Shown one piece after another: positions 28,785 through 38,800 of a stretch of 64,000 bases of DNA. The number at the start of each line of letters is the position of its first letter. The stretch's first letter is position 1. Origin of the DNA: Synechococcus sp. M44_DOE_062 (lineage in GTDB: Bacteria > Cyanobacteriota > Cyanobacteriia > Thermostichales > Thermostichaceae); NCBI GenBank assembly GCA_015295985.1, contig DVDX01000024.1, positions 1 to 64,000 of the forward strand. The letters are read 5' to 3'. Both the position numbers and the translations under genes were made by a program. The notes beneath the pieces are model-generated. The model had not been told where the DNA came from. It searched no databases and saw only the letters and a list, made by a program, of their open reading frames with translations.

Positions 28785-29873
28785 ATGAGCCTTGCACTGC
28801 CCAAACTGGCCCTGACCTTGGGGGATCCCACGGGGATTGGGCCGGAAATTGTGCTCAAGGTGCTGGCGGATCCTGAGGTGCAGTCTGGCGCCCACATCAC
28901 GGTTGTGGGGGATCGGCAGGTTCTGGAAGCCACCTATCACCTGCTGAGGGATCGGTCGCCGGTTCCGTTGGCCCATCCGGCAGGGATCCCGATGCTGGAA
29001 TGCAACACGGGCTTTCGGTTGCAGCCTGGCCGTATCGGTCAAGGAGATGCCGACAGTGGTGCGGTTAGTTTTGTTTACCTGAAAACGGCGGTCGAGCAAA
29101 CGCTGCAGGGGGAGTTTCAGGGGATCGTGACAGCGCCCATCGCCAAATATCTCTGGCATCAAGCTGGCTATCGGTTCCCCGGCCAAACGGAAGTTTTGGC
29201 CCAACTGAGTGGGTCTGAACGCTACGGGATGCTGTTTGTTGCCCGTTCCCCCCACAGCGGTTGGCAGATGCGGGTTTTGCTGGCCACTACCCATATTCCC
29301 CTCAGCCAAGTGCCCACCGTGCTGACCCCAGAGCGGGTGCAGACAAAGCTGGATTTGCTGGTGGGATCCCTGCGCCACACCTTCGGGATCCCAGATCCTA
29401 GGATTGCAGTGGCCGGTCTGAATCCCCATGCCGGCGAACAGGGGCAACTGGGATCTGAGGAAAAAGAATGGCTGACCGAGCTGCTGCGCACCTATGCCCA
29501 CGCCCAAATCTGGGGGCCGCTTCCCCCCGACACCCTGTGGGTGGCTCCCGCGCAAGCCTGGCATGGCCAGGGATCCCCAACCGTGGCAGATGCTTACTTG
29601 GCTCTCTATCATGATCAGGGCTTGATCCCGGTGAAGATGCTGGCTCTTGACCGGGCGGTTAACCTAACAATTGGGCTGCCTTTTGTTCGCACCTCTCCCG
29701 ATCATGGCACCGCCTTCGATATTGCCGGCCAAGGGGTGGCCTGGTGCGAGAGCCTTAAGCAGGCGATCCTGCTGGCGGCAGAACTGCTGGGCAAAAACCC
29801 CCAATCCCCTGAGGGAAATACCGTCTGTACCCGGCAATCTGAGGCCGTTTCTCGTTTCCAGGGGGTGGCTTGA
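28785..29873 (+). CDS. pdxA: 4-hydroxythreonine-4-phosphate dehydrogenase
   Basis: PdxA oxidises 4-phosphohydroxy-L-threonine in the DXP-dependent pyridoxal phosphate pathway. The 362-residue protein has [18 protein letters not shown] at its start, [52 protein letters not shown] and [18 protein letters not shown], all of which are diagnostic. The ATG at 28785 is preferred to 28758. The stop overlaps the next start in TGATG, so the aldo/keto reductase is translationally coupled. Confidence 0.94.
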   Translation: MSLALPKLALTLGDPTGIGPEIVLKVLADPEVQSGAHITVVGDRQVLEATYHLLRDRSPVPLAHPAGIPMLECNTGFRLQPGRIGQGDADSGAVSFVYLKTAVEQTLQGEFQGIVTAPIAKYLWHQAGYRFPGQTEVLAQLSGSERYGMLFVARSPHSGWQMRVLLATTHIPLSQVPTVLTPERVQTKLDLLVGSLRHTFGIPDPRIAVAGLNPHAGEQGQLGSEEKEWLTELLRTYAHAQIWGPLPPDTLWVAPAQAWHGQGSPTVADAYLALYHDQGLIPVKMLALDRAVNLTIGLPFVRTSPDHGTAFDIAGQGVAWCESLKQAILLAAELLGKNPQSPEGNTVCTRQSEAVSRFQGVA

Positions 29874-31018
29874 TGGGAGTTGCCGGTGCTACCTCAACCG
29901 AAATGCTTTACCGTCGCTTTGGGCGCACCCAACAGCTTGTCTCAGTTTTTTCTCTGGGCAGCATGCGCTTGGTCAATGTGCCCAGGGCTCAGGCTCAGGC
30001 AACCGTTGAGGCAGCCCTAGCCGCAGGGATCAACCACATCGAAACGGCTCAGGCTTATGGTCATGCCGAGGTGCTCTTGGGCGAGATTTTGCAAACTCTG
30101 TCTCTTCCCCGCCATCAGTTGATTCTGACCAGCAAACTCACGCCCACAGATAGGTTGTGGGAGCGGCTGCAGGGATCCCTGCGCCGTCTGCGGGTGGATT
30201 ACCTGGATCAATTTGCCTTTCATGGCATCAACTTGCCGGAACATCTGGAGTGGGTGCTGCAGAAAGGGTTGCCGATTCTCAAGCAGATGCAGCAAGAAGG
30301 CTGGGTGCGCCACATTGGTTTTTCCACCCATGGATCCCTGGAGTTAATTTTGCAGGCCATCCAGACAGGATGCTTTGACTTTGTTAATTTGCACTATCAC
30401 TTTTTCCAACAGCGCAATGCACCGGCCCTAGAAGCGGCTGCCCAGCAGGATATGGGCGTGTTCATCATTTCTCCTGCCGATAAAGGGGGAATGCTCTATC
30501 GCCCGCCCCAACACCTGCAGGAGTGCTGTGCCCCGTTCAGCCCCTTGGAATTTGCCTATCGTTTTTTGCTGGCGGATCCCCGTGTTCACACCCTCAGCCT
30601 GGGCATCACCCATCCTGAGGAGTTGCAGGTGGCCTTATCGGCCTTACCGGATCCCGACCGGTGGTGGGTGGATGGCCCTCAGGTGCAAGAACGGTTGCGC
30701 CAAGCCGAGCAGGAACGCTTGGGATCCAGCCGCTGTGCCCAGTGCTACGCCTGCCTGCCCTGCCCAGAAGGGATCCACATTCCCGAAGTGCTGCGGTTGC
30801 GCAATCTAGCCATTGCCCACGAGATGACGGAGTTTGCCCAGTACCGCTACAACATGTTCGGCCAAGCTGGGCATTGGTTTCCGGGGTTACCTGCCGACCG
30901 CTGTACCGAATGCGGTGACTGCTTGCCCCGCTGCCCGGAGCATCTGCGGATCCCGGAGTTGCTGGCCGAAGCCCACCAGTTGCTGCATCGCTCTCCAATC
31001 CGGCGGCTCTGGGAATGA
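29873..31018 (+). CDS. Aldo/keto reductase with C-terminal [4Fe-4S] domain
   Basis: The 381-residue protein has an aldo/keto reductase barrel (about 5-280) with GSMRLVN, GINHIETAQAYGHAEVLLG, YLDQFAFHG and HIGFSTHGS. The C-terminal segment carries a ferredoxin-like pattern with two cysteine clusters: CAQCYACLPCPEG and CTECGDCLPRCPEHL. AKRs of this type are common in cyanobacteria and clostridia; the substrate is unknown. The catalytic Tyr/Lys of classical AKRs seems replaced in part (HIETAQAYG retains the Tyr). Translation is coupled to pdxA by the 1-base overlap. Confidence 0.82.
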   Translation: MGVAGATSTEMLYRRFGRTQQLVSVFSLGSMRLVNVPRAQAQATVEAALAAGINHIETAQAYGHAEVLLGEILQTLSLPRHQLILTSKLTPTDRLWERLQGSLRRLRVDYLDQFAFHGINLPEHLEWVLQKGLPILKQMQQEGWVRHIGFSTHGSLELILQAIQTGCFDFVNLHYHFFQQRNAPALEAAAQQDMGVFIISPADKGGMLYRPPQHLQECCAPFSPLEFAYRFLLADPRVHTLSLGITHPEELQVALSALPDPDRWWVDGPQVQERLRQAEQERLGSSRCAQCYACLPCPEGIHIPEVLRLRNLAIAHEMTEFAQYRYNMFGQAGHWFPGLPADRCTECGDCLPRCPEHLRIPELLAEAHQLLHRSPIRRLWE

Positions 31019-31036
31019 CCATTCCCCCTATCCTGC

Positions 31037-31612
31037 TTGGCTGAGCTCAACTTCGTTTATGATCGGTTGCAGTTCGTCGATGAACTCACAAGGCGAGGCA
31101 TTAGGGTGAATAGTCAGAGCCAAGACCGCTTAGACCGAGTAGAGCAACTGCTGGCTTGGACGGCTGAACAAACTGCTGCCAACAGCCGAGAAATTCGGGA
31201 GCTCTGCCAATCCATCCAGGAGCTGCGCCAGTCCATCCAGGAAAGCCGCGCCCAGTCTGCGGAGGAGAACGCCGCCCGTCTGCGGGAAATCGAGGAGCTG
31301 CGCCAGTCCATCCAGGAAAGCCGCACCCAGTCTGCCGAACAAGCTGCTGCTCAGGCTCAAAGCTTGCGAGAGCTACAGCAAGTTGTCAGCGAGACCCGCT
31401 CTGACTTAGCTCACCTTGCCGAGTGGGCAGAGGAAGTGACTCAAGCTCTGGTCACCCTCACCGCTCTACAACGAGAGCACGAACGCGCCATCCAGGCCAT
31501 CAACCAACGGCAAGCGGAAACGGATCAGAGGTTCAACGTTCTCCTCGAGGAAGTGCGCTACCTGATTCGCCGGCAAGGCTCTGACGGAAATTCTCCCCCC
31601 TCGTCGGCCTGA
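31037..31612 (+). CDS. Coiled-coil protein with internal repeat
   Basis: This 191-residue protein of unknown role is rich in Gln, Glu and Arg and almost wholly predicted helical and coiled-coil (about 30-175). A 41-base stretch at 31220-31260 recurs at 31295-31335 with one mismatch, giving a 25-residue repeat around ELRQSIQESR. Start is weak: TTG at 31037, with no better ATG nearby in frame until after the coiled-coil begins. It follows the aldo/keto reductase by 18 bases. Its distribution and function are not known to me. Confidence 0.5.
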   Translation: MAELNFVYDRLQFVDELTRRGIRVNSQSQDRLDRVEQLLAWTAEQTAANSREIRELCQSIQELRQSIQESRAQSAEENAARLREIEELRQSIQESRTQSAEQAAAQAQSLRELQQVVSETRSDLAHLAEWAEEVTQALVTLTALQREHERAIQAINQRQAETDQRFNVLLEEVRYLIRRQGSDGNSPPSSA

Positions 31613-31654
31613 GCACTGGGCTCCCTTCAGACTCTCAAAACTGCCAGGACAGTC

Positions 31655-31885
31655 CTAATCTTCATCCACTTCCCACTCCAATAGGTGTGCGTAGGGAGCT
31701 ACCAAGTGGGGAGCATAAAAGGCAACAGCTCGAAGGGCATGCCAGTCTTCCAAGCAGCCAAAGACGGTCGGATACTCATTGCGCTCCAACCGCTCTGCAA
31801 TTGCCGCCACCTCAGCTTCAGTAAACTGGCGGGGATCCATCCCCTTGACAGGGGCTTCTGCTTTGGAGTTGGATCGGGCAGACAT
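31655..31885 (-). CDS. Small conserved-looking hypothetical protein
   Basis: This 76-residue acidic protein starts with a short charged leader, then FTEAEVAAIAERLERNEYP and LEDWHALRAVAFYAPHLVAPYAHLLEWEVDED. No family is recognised. The ATG at 31885 is chosen over 31939 because the added N-terminus has no protein-like features. It converges with the coiled-coil gene. Confidence 0.55.
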   Translation of the reverse strand: MSARSNSKAEAPVKGMDPRQFTEAEVAAIAERLERNEYPTVFGCLEDWHALRAVAFYAPHLVAPYAHLLEWEVDED

Positions 31886-32240
31886 AGGCAGCCTGAACAC
31901 GCTACAAGCCGATCTTAGCCTCTTCTTTTCGCTGGCCAAAAACTTGACATGCTCCCTGTCCCAAAGGGAGAAAATTCTTAATTACCGGTATTGCTTGGCA
32001 ACACTGTGTGAACAGCTTCAAGACAGTCGTTTGGTTTTTTGGGCAGTTGAGTCCTCTCGTCGCTGCATTTGCCGTAGCACAAAAGCCACCCTGCTGGTCG
32101 ATTCCCGCGTAGGGGTAAAACGGGGCTACAGGTTCAACTTTTGGATAGGTTAAGCCGTGGTCTTCCGAAACTCTGAAAAGGGATCCCCATTTCCTCAGTT
32201 TCGTGGCAAGGTGAGGACAGATGCCGCATCGGAGGCTGCT
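31886..32240. other. Intergenic region upstream of the flavodiiron gene
   Basis: About 355 bases without a convincing gene. It is locally AT-richer and should carry the promoter of the flavodiiron gene and of the small protein at 31885. Nothing else is identified. Confidence 0.4.
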
Positions 32241-34019
32241 ATGGAGAGCAAGATCCCCGTCCGCGATGTCCAAGTTGCCCTTATCGGCCCATCCACATTA
32301 GTTCTCCGCTCCCGCACCTGGGAACGCTTGAAGTTTGAGCTGGAATACGCCCGGCAACGGGGTACCACCGCCAATAGCTACCTCATCCAGGCCCGCCAAA
32401 CCCTTCTCATCGATCCTCCAGGGGAATCCTTCACCAGCATCTTTTTAGAAGAGCTGGCCCAACACCAGTACCTGCAGCGGCTGGACTTTATTTTGCTCAG
32501 CCACGTCAACTTTAACCGCATTGCCACTCTCAAAGCCCTATTGCCTCTGGCTCCTTACGCGATGGTGCTCTGCTCCAAGCCGGGATCCATTACGCTACGA
32601 GCCGCCTTTGAAGAGATGGATCCCTTGCCCCGCAGTCGCGACGAAGAAGAAGCCGCCGATCTGGGCATTTTCTACAATGGCGACCAGTCTTTCCGTTTGC
32701 GGGTCATCCGGGATGGGGATCGCCTGGATTTGGGAGAAGGGCATGAGTTGCACTTTCGCACCGTGCCCACGCCCCGCCACCCCGATGCCCTCTGTACCTA
32801 CGATCCGGCTACCGGGATCCTCTATACCGATAAGCTGTTCGGCGCCCATGTGTGTGATGAGCAGGTGTTTGACGAGCATTGGCGGCAGCTCAGCGAAGAC
32901 CGCCGCTACTACTTCGACTGCTTACACCGCAACCAATTGCCCCAGGTAAAGGCAGCCCTGGCCAAGTTGGAAGAATTTCCTGCCCAAATCTATGCCCCTG
33001 CCCACGGCCCCTTGGTGCGCCACAGCCTGCGGCGCTTGCGGTTGGACTACCACACTTGGTGCGAGGAGGATCCCGGCGAGCAGCGGGTAGCTCTTCTGTA
33101 CACTTCCGCCTATGGGAATACAGGTTTGATGGCCATGGCCATAGCCCAAGGGTTGGAGCGAGCCGGCGTTAAGGTGGAGCGGATCAACTGCGAATGGGCC
33201 GCCCCGGAAGAAATCGCCCAGGCTCTGGAGCGCTGCCAGGGGTTTGTTATCGGATCCCCGACCTTGGCCGGCCATCCCCCCGTGCAGATTCAAACCGCCC
33301 TCGGCATCATCCTTTCTTCGGTTCCCACCACCAAGCTGGCCGGGGTTTTTGGCTCCTACGGCTGGAGCGGAGAAGCGGTGGATCTCATCGAGAGCAAGTT
33401 GCTCAATGCCGGCTTTTCTCTGGGGTTTGAGACGATCCGCGCCAAGTTTAAGCCTACTCCCGAAATCCTAGAAGCCTGTCAAGAGGCGGGATCCCAGTTT
33501 GCTCAGGCCCTGCGCAAAGCCAAACGAGCCCGCGCCCCTCGCCAAACCAGCAGCGAAACTCAGGCGGATCGGGTTGGGCAAGCCCTAAGTCGGGTAGTGG
33601 GATCCCTGTGCGTCGTGACCGCTCTACAAGGAGAGACCCGCCGTGGCTTTCTCACCTGGTCGGTGGCCCAGGCCAGCTTCAATCCGCCGGGGCTAACTCT
33701 ATCGGTGAGCAAGGAACAAGAAGCCGAATTGCTGACCTATCCCCAGGCACCCTTTGTGCTCAACATCTTGCGGGAAGGCAAAGGTAGCAATTTGCAACGG
33801 CATTTTCAGCGGCCCCAACGCCCTAGAGAAGATCGGTTTGCCGGCTTGGCCACGGCCACTGCTGAGAACGGCTGCCCCATTTTGTTGGATGCCCTAGCTT
33901 ACCTGGAGTGCCGTGTGAAAACTTGGATGGACTGCGGGGATCGCTACCTGGTCTATGCCGAGGTGGAACGAGGCAAGGTGCTGGATCCCACGGGGGTTAC
34001 TGCCATGCGGCGGGGATAA
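32241..34019 (+). CDS. Flavodiiron protein, Flv1/Flv2-like (non-canonical metal site)
   Basis: This 592-residue class C flavodiiron protein has a beta-lactamase-like domain (about 1-265), a flavodoxin domain (about 270-405, ALLYTSAYGNTGLMAM) and a C-terminal flavin reductase domain (about 440-590). Cyanobacterial FDPs move electrons to oxygen and protect photosystem I. In the diiron motif the expected H-x-E-x-D-H reads HVNFNR at residues 88-93, so E, D and the second H are lost, and the later Asp is aligned with K198; H180 and H255 remain. That is the pattern known for Flv1 and Flv2, which work with canonical partners (Flv3, Flv4) elsewhere. Start is ATG at 32241. Confidence 0.87.
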   Translation: MESKIPVRDVQVALIGPSTLVLRSRTWERLKFELEYARQRGTTANSYLIQARQTLLIDPPGESFTSIFLEELAQHQYLQRLDFILLSHVNFNRIATLKALLPLAPYAMVLCSKPGSITLRAAFEEMDPLPRSRDEEEAADLGIFYNGDQSFRLRVIRDGDRLDLGEGHELHFRTVPTPRHPDALCTYDPATGILYTDKLFGAHVCDEQVFDEHWRQLSEDRRYYFDCLHRNQLPQVKAALAKLEEFPAQIYAPAHGPLVRHSLRRLRLDYHTWCEEDPGEQRVALLYTSAYGNTGLMAMAIAQGLERAGVKVERINCEWAAPEEIAQALERCQGFVIGSPTLAGHPPVQIQTALGIILSSVPTTKLAGVFGSYGWSGEAVDLIESKLLNAGFSLGFETIRAKFKPTPEILEACQEAGSQFAQALRKAKRARAPRQTSSETQADRVGQALSRVVGSLCVVTALQGETRRGFLTWSVAQASFNPPGLTLSVSKEQEAELLTYPQAPFVLNILREGKGSNLQRHFQRPQRPREDRFAGLATATAENGCPILLDALAYLECRVKTWMDCGDRYLVYAEVERGKVLDPTGVTAMRRG

Positions 34020-34035
34020 GAGCAGTCTAAGTCTC

Positions 34036-35016
34036 TTGTTGGTCTTAGCTTTTAGGGATCATAGGGTTCTACGAGACCTTTCTGGCATTCTTCAGCAGAC
34101 TGTTGAAGCTTCTGTTGGGTTCGGGGGAAAAATTGTAAAGACAGTCTCCGACACGGGTAAGGTTGCCAGCCAGGTTACCCAGACAGTTGCGCAAACTACT
34201 ATCGGCACAACCATTGAGGCCACCAAGAAAGTCGGGGAAACTCTTGTTAACACCAGTAAAGCCGCTACCCAAGTCATCTTCGAAGAAGTCCATCAAGAGC
34301 CTTATTTGATCCCTGTTGAACTCTCTCAGGGCTGGGACGAAGCCCTGGTTTTCATTAACGGTTTTCTCAGTGGCAGTGAAACCCAACCGTGGGAGAAACA
34401 ACTACTATGGGAAACAATCCGGCATGCTGGGTGGAGAGGATCCCTTTACTACCTCTGGTGGGATGCTTCCAATCCAACGAGATTGACCTTATCCACTCTG
34501 AAGCTAGGGGTAGGGCTGCTTGCTCACTGGGAAGCACACAAAGCAAAAGCCAAGAAAGTGGGGCTCGACTACGCCTATCCCCTGCTATCCTCCTTGCCAG
34601 AAAGGCAAATCACTCTCATGGGGTTTTCTCTGGGAGCCAGGGTAGCCTACTACATCATGCGAGGTTGGCCTCAAACTTCAGATCGACGTCTTAAGGATGT
34701 CATCCTGCTGAGTGGTGCCGTTAGAAGGCAAGCCGATAAGAACTGGGGCCTATATGTAGAAAACATAACTGGAAAGTTGGTGAACATCTACAACGAAGAC
34801 GACTTGGTTCTGGCATACGTTTTCAAAGTCCCTTCCCTTAACCGCAGCCCCTGCGGGATCAAGCCGATTAAGGAGTTTCACCCCAGAATTGAGAACCTCA
34901 ATGCCACTCACTTAATCGGTTCAGGAGAACATAGCTACGAAGCCTACCTTCCCCACCTGAAGTTTCTTCTGGAGCAAAAGCTGGATTGGCAAGCCCGCAG
35001 CAGGCGGTCAATCTAG
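34036..35016 (+). CDS. DUF726-like alpha/beta-hydrolase, start unclear
   Basis: The protein of roughly 325 residues has a C-terminal alpha/beta-hydrolase fold with the nucleophile elbow GFSLGAR and the preceding WDEALVFINGFLSG and SLYYLWWDA. It resembles the DUF726 hydrolase family. A conserved His may be in HLIGSGEHSYEAYLPH near the end. The N-terminal 100 residues are low-complexity helical. No good start codon exists: the open frame runs back into the flavodiiron gene and the first candidate clear of it is TTG at 34036, without a ribosome site. The 5' end may be lost. Substrate is unknown. Confidence 0.6.
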   Translation: MLVLAFRDHRVLRDLSGILQQTVEASVGFGGKIVKTVSDTGKVASQVTQTVAQTTIGTTIEATKKVGETLVNTSKAATQVIFEEVHQEPYLIPVELSQGWDEALVFINGFLSGSETQPWEKQLLWETIRHAGWRGSLYYLWWDASNPTRLTLSTLKLGVGLLAHWEAHKAKAKKVGLDYAYPLLSSLPERQITLMGFSLGARVAYYIMRGWPQTSDRRLKDVILLSGAVRRQADKNWGLYVENITGKLVNIYNEDDLVLAYVFKVPSLNRSPCGIKPIKEFHPRIENLNATHLIGSGEHSYEAYLPHLKFLLEQKLDWQARSRRSI

Positions 35017-35142
35017 CCCACTTCAAGCCAAGCTGGTCAGCAGCCAGTTCTCTTAATCCTTAATCACTTGCAGTCTAGGGATCCCTATGATGCGAGGAAC
35101 ATTGGTCAGGGTTCCTGGAAAAGGGTGTCTCCATGTCTTCTG

Positions 35143-35715
35143 TTAGGTTCGTCTATCCTGTTCAACTTTCAACCATCCAAAGATTTGTTGTGGAGTCAAT
35201 GCTAACTGGATCCCGTCGATCACCTTGAGCTGATGATCTGCTCGGCAAATTTCTGGCTCTTGTTGAGGAGCAAATACCAAAATAGAGTAATCGTCTAAAT
35301 CCACCATCCACCCTAATTTGCTGCCGTGCTTTAGGCAATGTAGGATGTTATCAATTACACGGCTTACCCTTTGACCCGGCGAAAGCATTTCGATAATCCA
35401 GTCGGGTGCTGCGGTGAAGTCATCCTCTGGCTCACCTGTTTCACTGAGGCGAATTCGATCCCACGCAATTACGGCAATATCGGGAACAATGGAACGACCG
35501 GCGAAAGTGCATTGCAACTCGGGCAGGGCAGTGTAGTCGGTGGTGCTGCTGTCAACCTCAGCCACAAGGCGTTTTTGCAAAATGGAGTGGCGGGCTTTGG
35601 GCATCGGTTTTTGAATGGCAACTCCATCCACGTATTCCCATGCCGGAGACTCTTCTATGTGAGGCAACTTGAGAAAGTCTTCAAGAGTGAGGGCCAAATC
35701 TAGGCGGGTTGTCAT
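35143..35715 (-). CDS. Uma2 family endonuclease (DUF820)
   Basis: This 190-residue protein of the PD-(D/E)XK nuclease-like DUF820 family is abundant in cyanobacteria. The N-terminal TLEDFLKLPHIEESPAWEYVDG and the core VPDIAVIAWDRIRLSE, PDWIIEMLSPGQRVSRVIDNI and LGWMVDLDDYSILVF supply the characteristic Asp/Glu residues. The biological role of the family is not established. The ATG at 35715 gives the usual family N-terminus. A second, different member is at 40394-41011. Confidence 0.8.
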   Translation of the reverse strand: MTTRLDLALTLEDFLKLPHIEESPAWEYVDGVAIQKPMPKARHSILQKRLVAEVDSSTTDYTALPELQCTFAGRSIVPDIAVIAWDRIRLSETGEPEDDFTAAPDWIIEMLSPGQRVSRVIDNILHCLKHGSKLGWMVDLDDYSILVFAPQQEPEICRADHQLKVIDGIQLALTPQQIFGWLKVEQDRRT

Positions 35716-35800
35716 AGGTTTAGGCAAAGCCCCCGGGATCCCTGTCAGTACTGTATCCCAAGTCCCAAACTTCGAGGGAGAGGGGGCGGTGGAGTAAGGC

Positions 35801-38800
35801 TTAAAACTGCGGCAATTGGGGTAGACGTAGCGTAAAAGTTGTCCAGCCGGCAGAGCTGCTGACCTCAAGGGATCCCCTCAGTTGATCCACCATTTGTTTT
35901 ACCAAGGCCAAACCCAGGCCCGTGCCCCCTTCTTGCCAAGGATCCTGGCTGGGGATCCGGTAAAAGCGCTCGAAAATGCGGGTGAGTTCTTCTGCAGGGA
36001 TCTCTCGGCTGTTGCTGACTTGGATGCGAGTTTGGTTGGCCTCAACCCTGACTTCTAGGTGGATGGATCCCTGGCCGGGGGTGTATTTCACCGCGTTGTG
36101 CAGAAGCTCCCGCAGAATGCGCCCCAAAAGGAGAGGATCCGTAGTGATGCTGCTCTCCAAAGGCACCCTGGCTTGAAAGGTTTGCCCTTTAGCACGGGCG
36201 CGTTCGCCAATAGCCAACAGCAAATCCCCCAACAGGGCTTCCCAGGTCAGCGTTTGCAGATTCAAAGCATAGGCTCCTGCCTTGAGCCGCTGCAAATCCA
36301 ACAGGTCGTTGATCAGCTCGATTTCCCGTTGGCATTCCCGCTGGGCAATGGCTAGGTACTGAGCCTGCTTCTCCCCCGCAGGGGCAACTTGCAGCATGTG
36401 CAAGGCCATCTTGAGGCTGGTGAGGGGGGTGCGCAGCTCGTGGCTGACGGTGCTGATAAAGTCATCTTTGAGGCGGTTAAGGCGCTCCAGGGCTTGCACC
36501 TGCTCTTGAGCCGCTTGGAATAGGCGTGCCTGCCTTAGCCCAATGGCGCATTGATTGGCCACTTGAGCTACGAGATTCACCTCCTGCTCATCAAAACTTT
36601 CTCCACTGCTGCGAAAAACCCATAGATCCCCTAAGACTTGCTCCTTATCGCGCAGCGGGCAGACCAAGATTGATCCTTGGCGGGGGGTGTCAGGAAGAAA
36701 ACAAAATATACAGGGTTCTCCTCGCAACAACTGGGCGTAGAGATCTGGATATTGGGTAAAGGAAATGCAGGTATGCAAGGTTGACTCCCAGCGAGGACAA
36801 TACTCATAGCTGATGGTGGAAAGGGCGAGATCGGTGTTGTAAAGGCCAATATCGCAGCCCTCTACATTTAGGTTTTCCCCCAGCTCGCGTAGGGCGGTGT
36901 TGAGGATTTCAGCTTCATCCAGAGAGTCGCGCACCCGATCGGTGATGCGTTTCAGCAGGGCTTCAAATTGCAGGGATCGCTGCAACTCAGAGGTGCGTTG
37001 CCGAACCTTTTCTTCCAAGGTTTGATTGAGGACTTGCAGTTGTTCGTACAACTGGGCCTGTTGCAACGCAATGGCCAATTGATTGCTCAGCTCTTGCAGA
37101 AGCCGGATTTCCCACTCTTGCCAAGGGCGGCTGGATTGGCAGTGCTGAGCTACCAATAAACCCCACAAAGCCTCACCCTGCCGAATCGGGATCACCAAGT
37201 TGGCTTGGGCTTGGAAAGACTCCAGCAACTCCCGATAGCAAGGATCCAAATTGGCTGTCGCCACATCCCCCACTGCTTGGACAAAGCCCTCTTGGTACTT
37301 GCAATAGCACGGATCCCTTTGGAAATGCTCATCCCATACGTAGCGGCCCAGGTGGCTGGGCCAGGGATCCGCCACCGACTCGGCGACCACAATCCCGCCG
37401 CTGTTTTCCTGTAGTTGGTAGATCATCACCCGATCTACTTGGAGAAACTCTCGCACTTCCGCAACCGTTGTTTCCAAGAGAGTTTTCAAGTCCAAAGCTT
37501 GGCGGATCCGTCGCAATAAGGCCCCCAACAGTCGCTCCCGCTCTGCTTCTTGCCGGAGCACTTCTTGAGCTTCTTTGAGGGGGGTGATGTCCACAACAAC
37601 ACCGCAAACGGCATAGGGATCCCCTTGCCGATTTCGCAAAGCAAACTTGGTGATCCACTGGCTTAACTCATTTCCATTGCGGAAAAAAATTCGTTCATAG
37701 CTGATGGGGTGCGGCGATTGGAGAGCCCTTTGATCTTGCTCGCGAAACTCCAGAGCCTCTTCTGGCATGAAAAGCTCATCATCTGTCTTGCCAATAAGCT
37801 CTTCTGCCTCACATCCCCTCTGTTGCAGATAAGCCCTGTTGACGTGGAGATAGCGCCCCTCCAAATCTTTGAGAAAAATGGAAAAAGGGATCTCGTCCAG
37901 AATAGCGGTGAGGCGAGCCTCGCTTTCTTGTAGAGCCAGCTCTGCTTCTTTCTGCTCCGTAATATCTTCAGTAATGCCTGCGATGTGAACGACTTCCTGC
38001 TGCTCGTTCAAGACAGGGTAACAAGAGGTACGTAACCAGTGCAGCCTGCCATCTGGGTGGAAAATCCGATAGGTAACTGACATCTTGCCTTGGGCGACAA
38101 GGGATAGGGTTTCCATCACCCTTGGCAGATCCTCTGGATGGATCCTTTCTTTCCAGAGATCCGGCTGGCGATAAAGCTCCTCTGGCGTGTATCCAAAAAT
38201 CTGTTCACAACGGGGACTTTTGTAGAGGGGGCGGCTAAAGTCTGCCGACTGTAGGAAGAAAGTCACCGGTACAGCCTCTGCAATTTCTCGGAAGCGGGCT
38301 TCGCTCTCTCGCAAAGCCAGTTCCGCCTGCTTCTGTTGGGTAATGTTGCGGGTGCTGGAAACGATCCCTTGAACCAAAGGATCATCCAAGAGATTGGTGC
38401 AGAGGCTCTCCAGCCACACCCAATGGCCATCGGCATGTTGCATCCGATAGACAAAGCAGAGAGTCTGGCCGGGCTGGGACAGGAGTTGCTCACAGGCAGA
38501 CGCGATGGCCTCGCGGTCTTCGGGATGAACCAGCTCCAGGGGTTGAGGCTCTCCTGGTTGGGGGGTAAGACCTAGAATCTTCTCCGCCACCGGGGGGTTA
38601 AGGCAATACAGCCGGCCCTGGGCATCAACCCGGTGCAAGATGTCGTGGCTGTTGTTGATAAAGGCGCGAAAGCGTTCCTGTTGCTCGATGAGCTCCTGTT
38701 GCAGGCGCTTTTGCTCGGTGATATCCAGGACAATGCCGAGAAGACCCAAGCCTTTCGATTCATCCTGCAATTTTACGGCCAGGCGATAGGTGTAGCGCTC

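Noticed and set aside
27621-29612. A 663-codon minus-strand frame that would lengthen pdhB
   Set aside because: The first half is antisense to pdxA; the normal E1 beta start is ATG at 28601.
31205-31340. Tandem-looking repeats considered as CRISPR
   Set aside because: Repeats lie inside a coding frame with a 75-base period and no variable spacers.
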